NCBI RefSeq assembly: GCF_022539315.1
Contig: NC_066314.1
Location: 64,899,543-64,963,542 of the forward strand
DNA: 64,000 bases
Source of the DNA: Serinus canaria
Lineage: Eukaryota > Chordata > Aves > Passeriformes > Fringillidae
Direction: 5' to 3'
The position numbers and the translations under genes were made by a program. Of this stretch, positions 63,044 through 64,000 are shown piece after piece. The notes beneath the pieces are model-generated. The model saw only the letters and a program-made list of their open reading frames with translations, ran no database searches and was not told the DNA's origin. Positions within the stretch are counted from its first letter, which is position 1, and the number at the start of each line of letters is the position of its first letter.

Positions 63044-63970
63044 ATTCAATATTGCACTTCAAATATCAGTCAGGTTGTAATAATATAAAAATATTAAAGC
63101 AAACTGAAATATTACACGTAAAACCTCAAAAATTATTAGACTGAAATGAAGCACACTGGCTATTTCTACTTTAGAGGTAGTAAACTATCTAAATTTTTTG
63201 TTAAAAGCAACAAAATTAGATATTTTTAAGTTAGACAAGCAGAATGCATAAAAAAACTGAAACCAGAATACTGCACCAGCCTTGTTAAACCCATTCATAC
63301 TGCACACAGATCCCCTGGGCTGGATGCTCTGTCCCACAGGAAACTGTCACCAGGGGATTGTCACTGCCAGGGTTTGTATCATGACCTAAATCACATCCTG
63401 GGGTACACACCAGTCAGGACTTGTGCATTCTTGTACTTGCACTTTTCAAAGTACTGCTGGCTTGCAAAGGAAGACTTTCCAACTTCTGTAAAGTCATACC
63501 ATGTATGTTCATATGATTTTGTCACATTTTCCAGTATCAGTGTCATTTTACTTTCTTTCTTTTCACATCAGTAAGATTGTGCCAGAACTCATTTTTAAAC
63601 AAAGTTCCTTAAGAGATGCCAAAAGACATCATCTTGCCAGTAATAAAAAATGATCCACCACAGTACATAGAAAGTATTCATGGTATTTTTTTTTAATTCA
63701 ACAATGCAAATTTTCTCCCAGGAACTGAACAAGAATTATGATTCTTAATGAAGAGAATAATTAGGAATATACTTGAGAGTCTCTTTTACAGTGTATTTGT
63801 GTAATACAATTTGAACTCTGCTTGTGGGAAGATTATCAAAGGGAAGTAAATAAAAGATGTAGAATACAATTAGTTTTAACTAAAAGTAATACCAATCTCT
63901 CAATTTTACCCAGAGAAGCCTTCTGGAGTAGTACATTGAGGCAGTTTTTAGATATGTATGTATATACATT

Positions 63971-64000
63971 GAATCACAGATTGGTTTGGGGTGGAAGTGA
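63971..64000 (-). mobile_element. CR1 3' end, cut by window edge
   Basis: GAATCACAGATTGGTTTGGGG followed by TGGAAGTGA is the antisense start of a CR1 that continues past the window. Confidence 0.75.

Larger units (their letters stand above)
54242..64000 (-). other. Preceding ATXN10 intron (partial)
   Basis: This is sequence upstream, in gene orientation, of the penultimate exon, and I take it to be part of the preceding intron. It carries a (CA)13 repeat, CR1 pieces at 55028-55058, 58814-58940, 59543-59925, 62927-63043 and the window edge, a 16-bp palindrome at 60984-60999, and an exon-like segment at 57737-57837. A GC-richer block at 60400-60830 holds open frames on both strands, with no family I recognise. 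No further ATXN10 exon was seen. Confidence 0.75.

Noticed and set aside
37710..64000. ATTCT/AGAAT pentanucleotide expansion as in human ATXN10
   Set aside because: No such tandem tract is present; the human repeat is in an earlier intron than those seen here.

Overview
The window looks like avian nuclear DNA, most likely from a songbird or related neoavian (the bird call is firm, the order is a guess). The evidence is about 20 CR1 non-LTR retrotransposon fragments with the typical tail made of imperfect ATTCTATG octamers, almost no other recognisable transposons, and two exons of a conserved vertebrate gene in long AT-rich introns. There is no bacterial-style coding, no rRNA or tRNA that I can recognise, and no CRISPR array.

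The only gene I can identify is ATXN10 (ataxin-10), read on the minus strand. The penultimate exon is at 54178-54241 and the last coding exon at 37522-37709, followed by a short 3' UTR with a good poly(A) signal near 37360. They are separated by a 16.5 kb intron. Both splice junctions are phase-consistent and restore the expected Phe codon. The earlier ATXN10 exons were not found and are probably beyond 64000.

Layout: 1-37353 is DNA downstream of ATXN10. In human the next gene is WNT7B, facing ATXN10; no Wnt exon is visible here. This part holds most of the CR1 copies, a 31-bp minisatellite (8098-8340), a (CTG)8 tract, a G14 run, several G-quadruplex-capable tracts, and two unusual hairpins (4532-4577 and 14712-14764). 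37710-54177 is the last ATXN10 intron, with few CR1 copies and some short tandem repeats. 54242-64000 is the preceding intron, with a (CA)13 repeat and four CR1 pieces.

The most interesting unexplained signal is a possible alternative terminal exon of ATXN10 at 45708-45937. It has a textbook 3' splice site, an open frame in the right phase after the penultimate exon, and a poly(A) signal about 125 bases after its stop. Other candidates are exon-like segments at 17020-17192 (plus) and 57737-57837 (minus), the 24-bp hairpin at 14712-14764, and a C-rich tract that would be G-rich in the ATXN10 sense strand, about 1 kb past its stop. I found nothing that amounts to a clear new biological system. 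Most long open frames here are CR1 pol remnants, minisatellite translations or chance.
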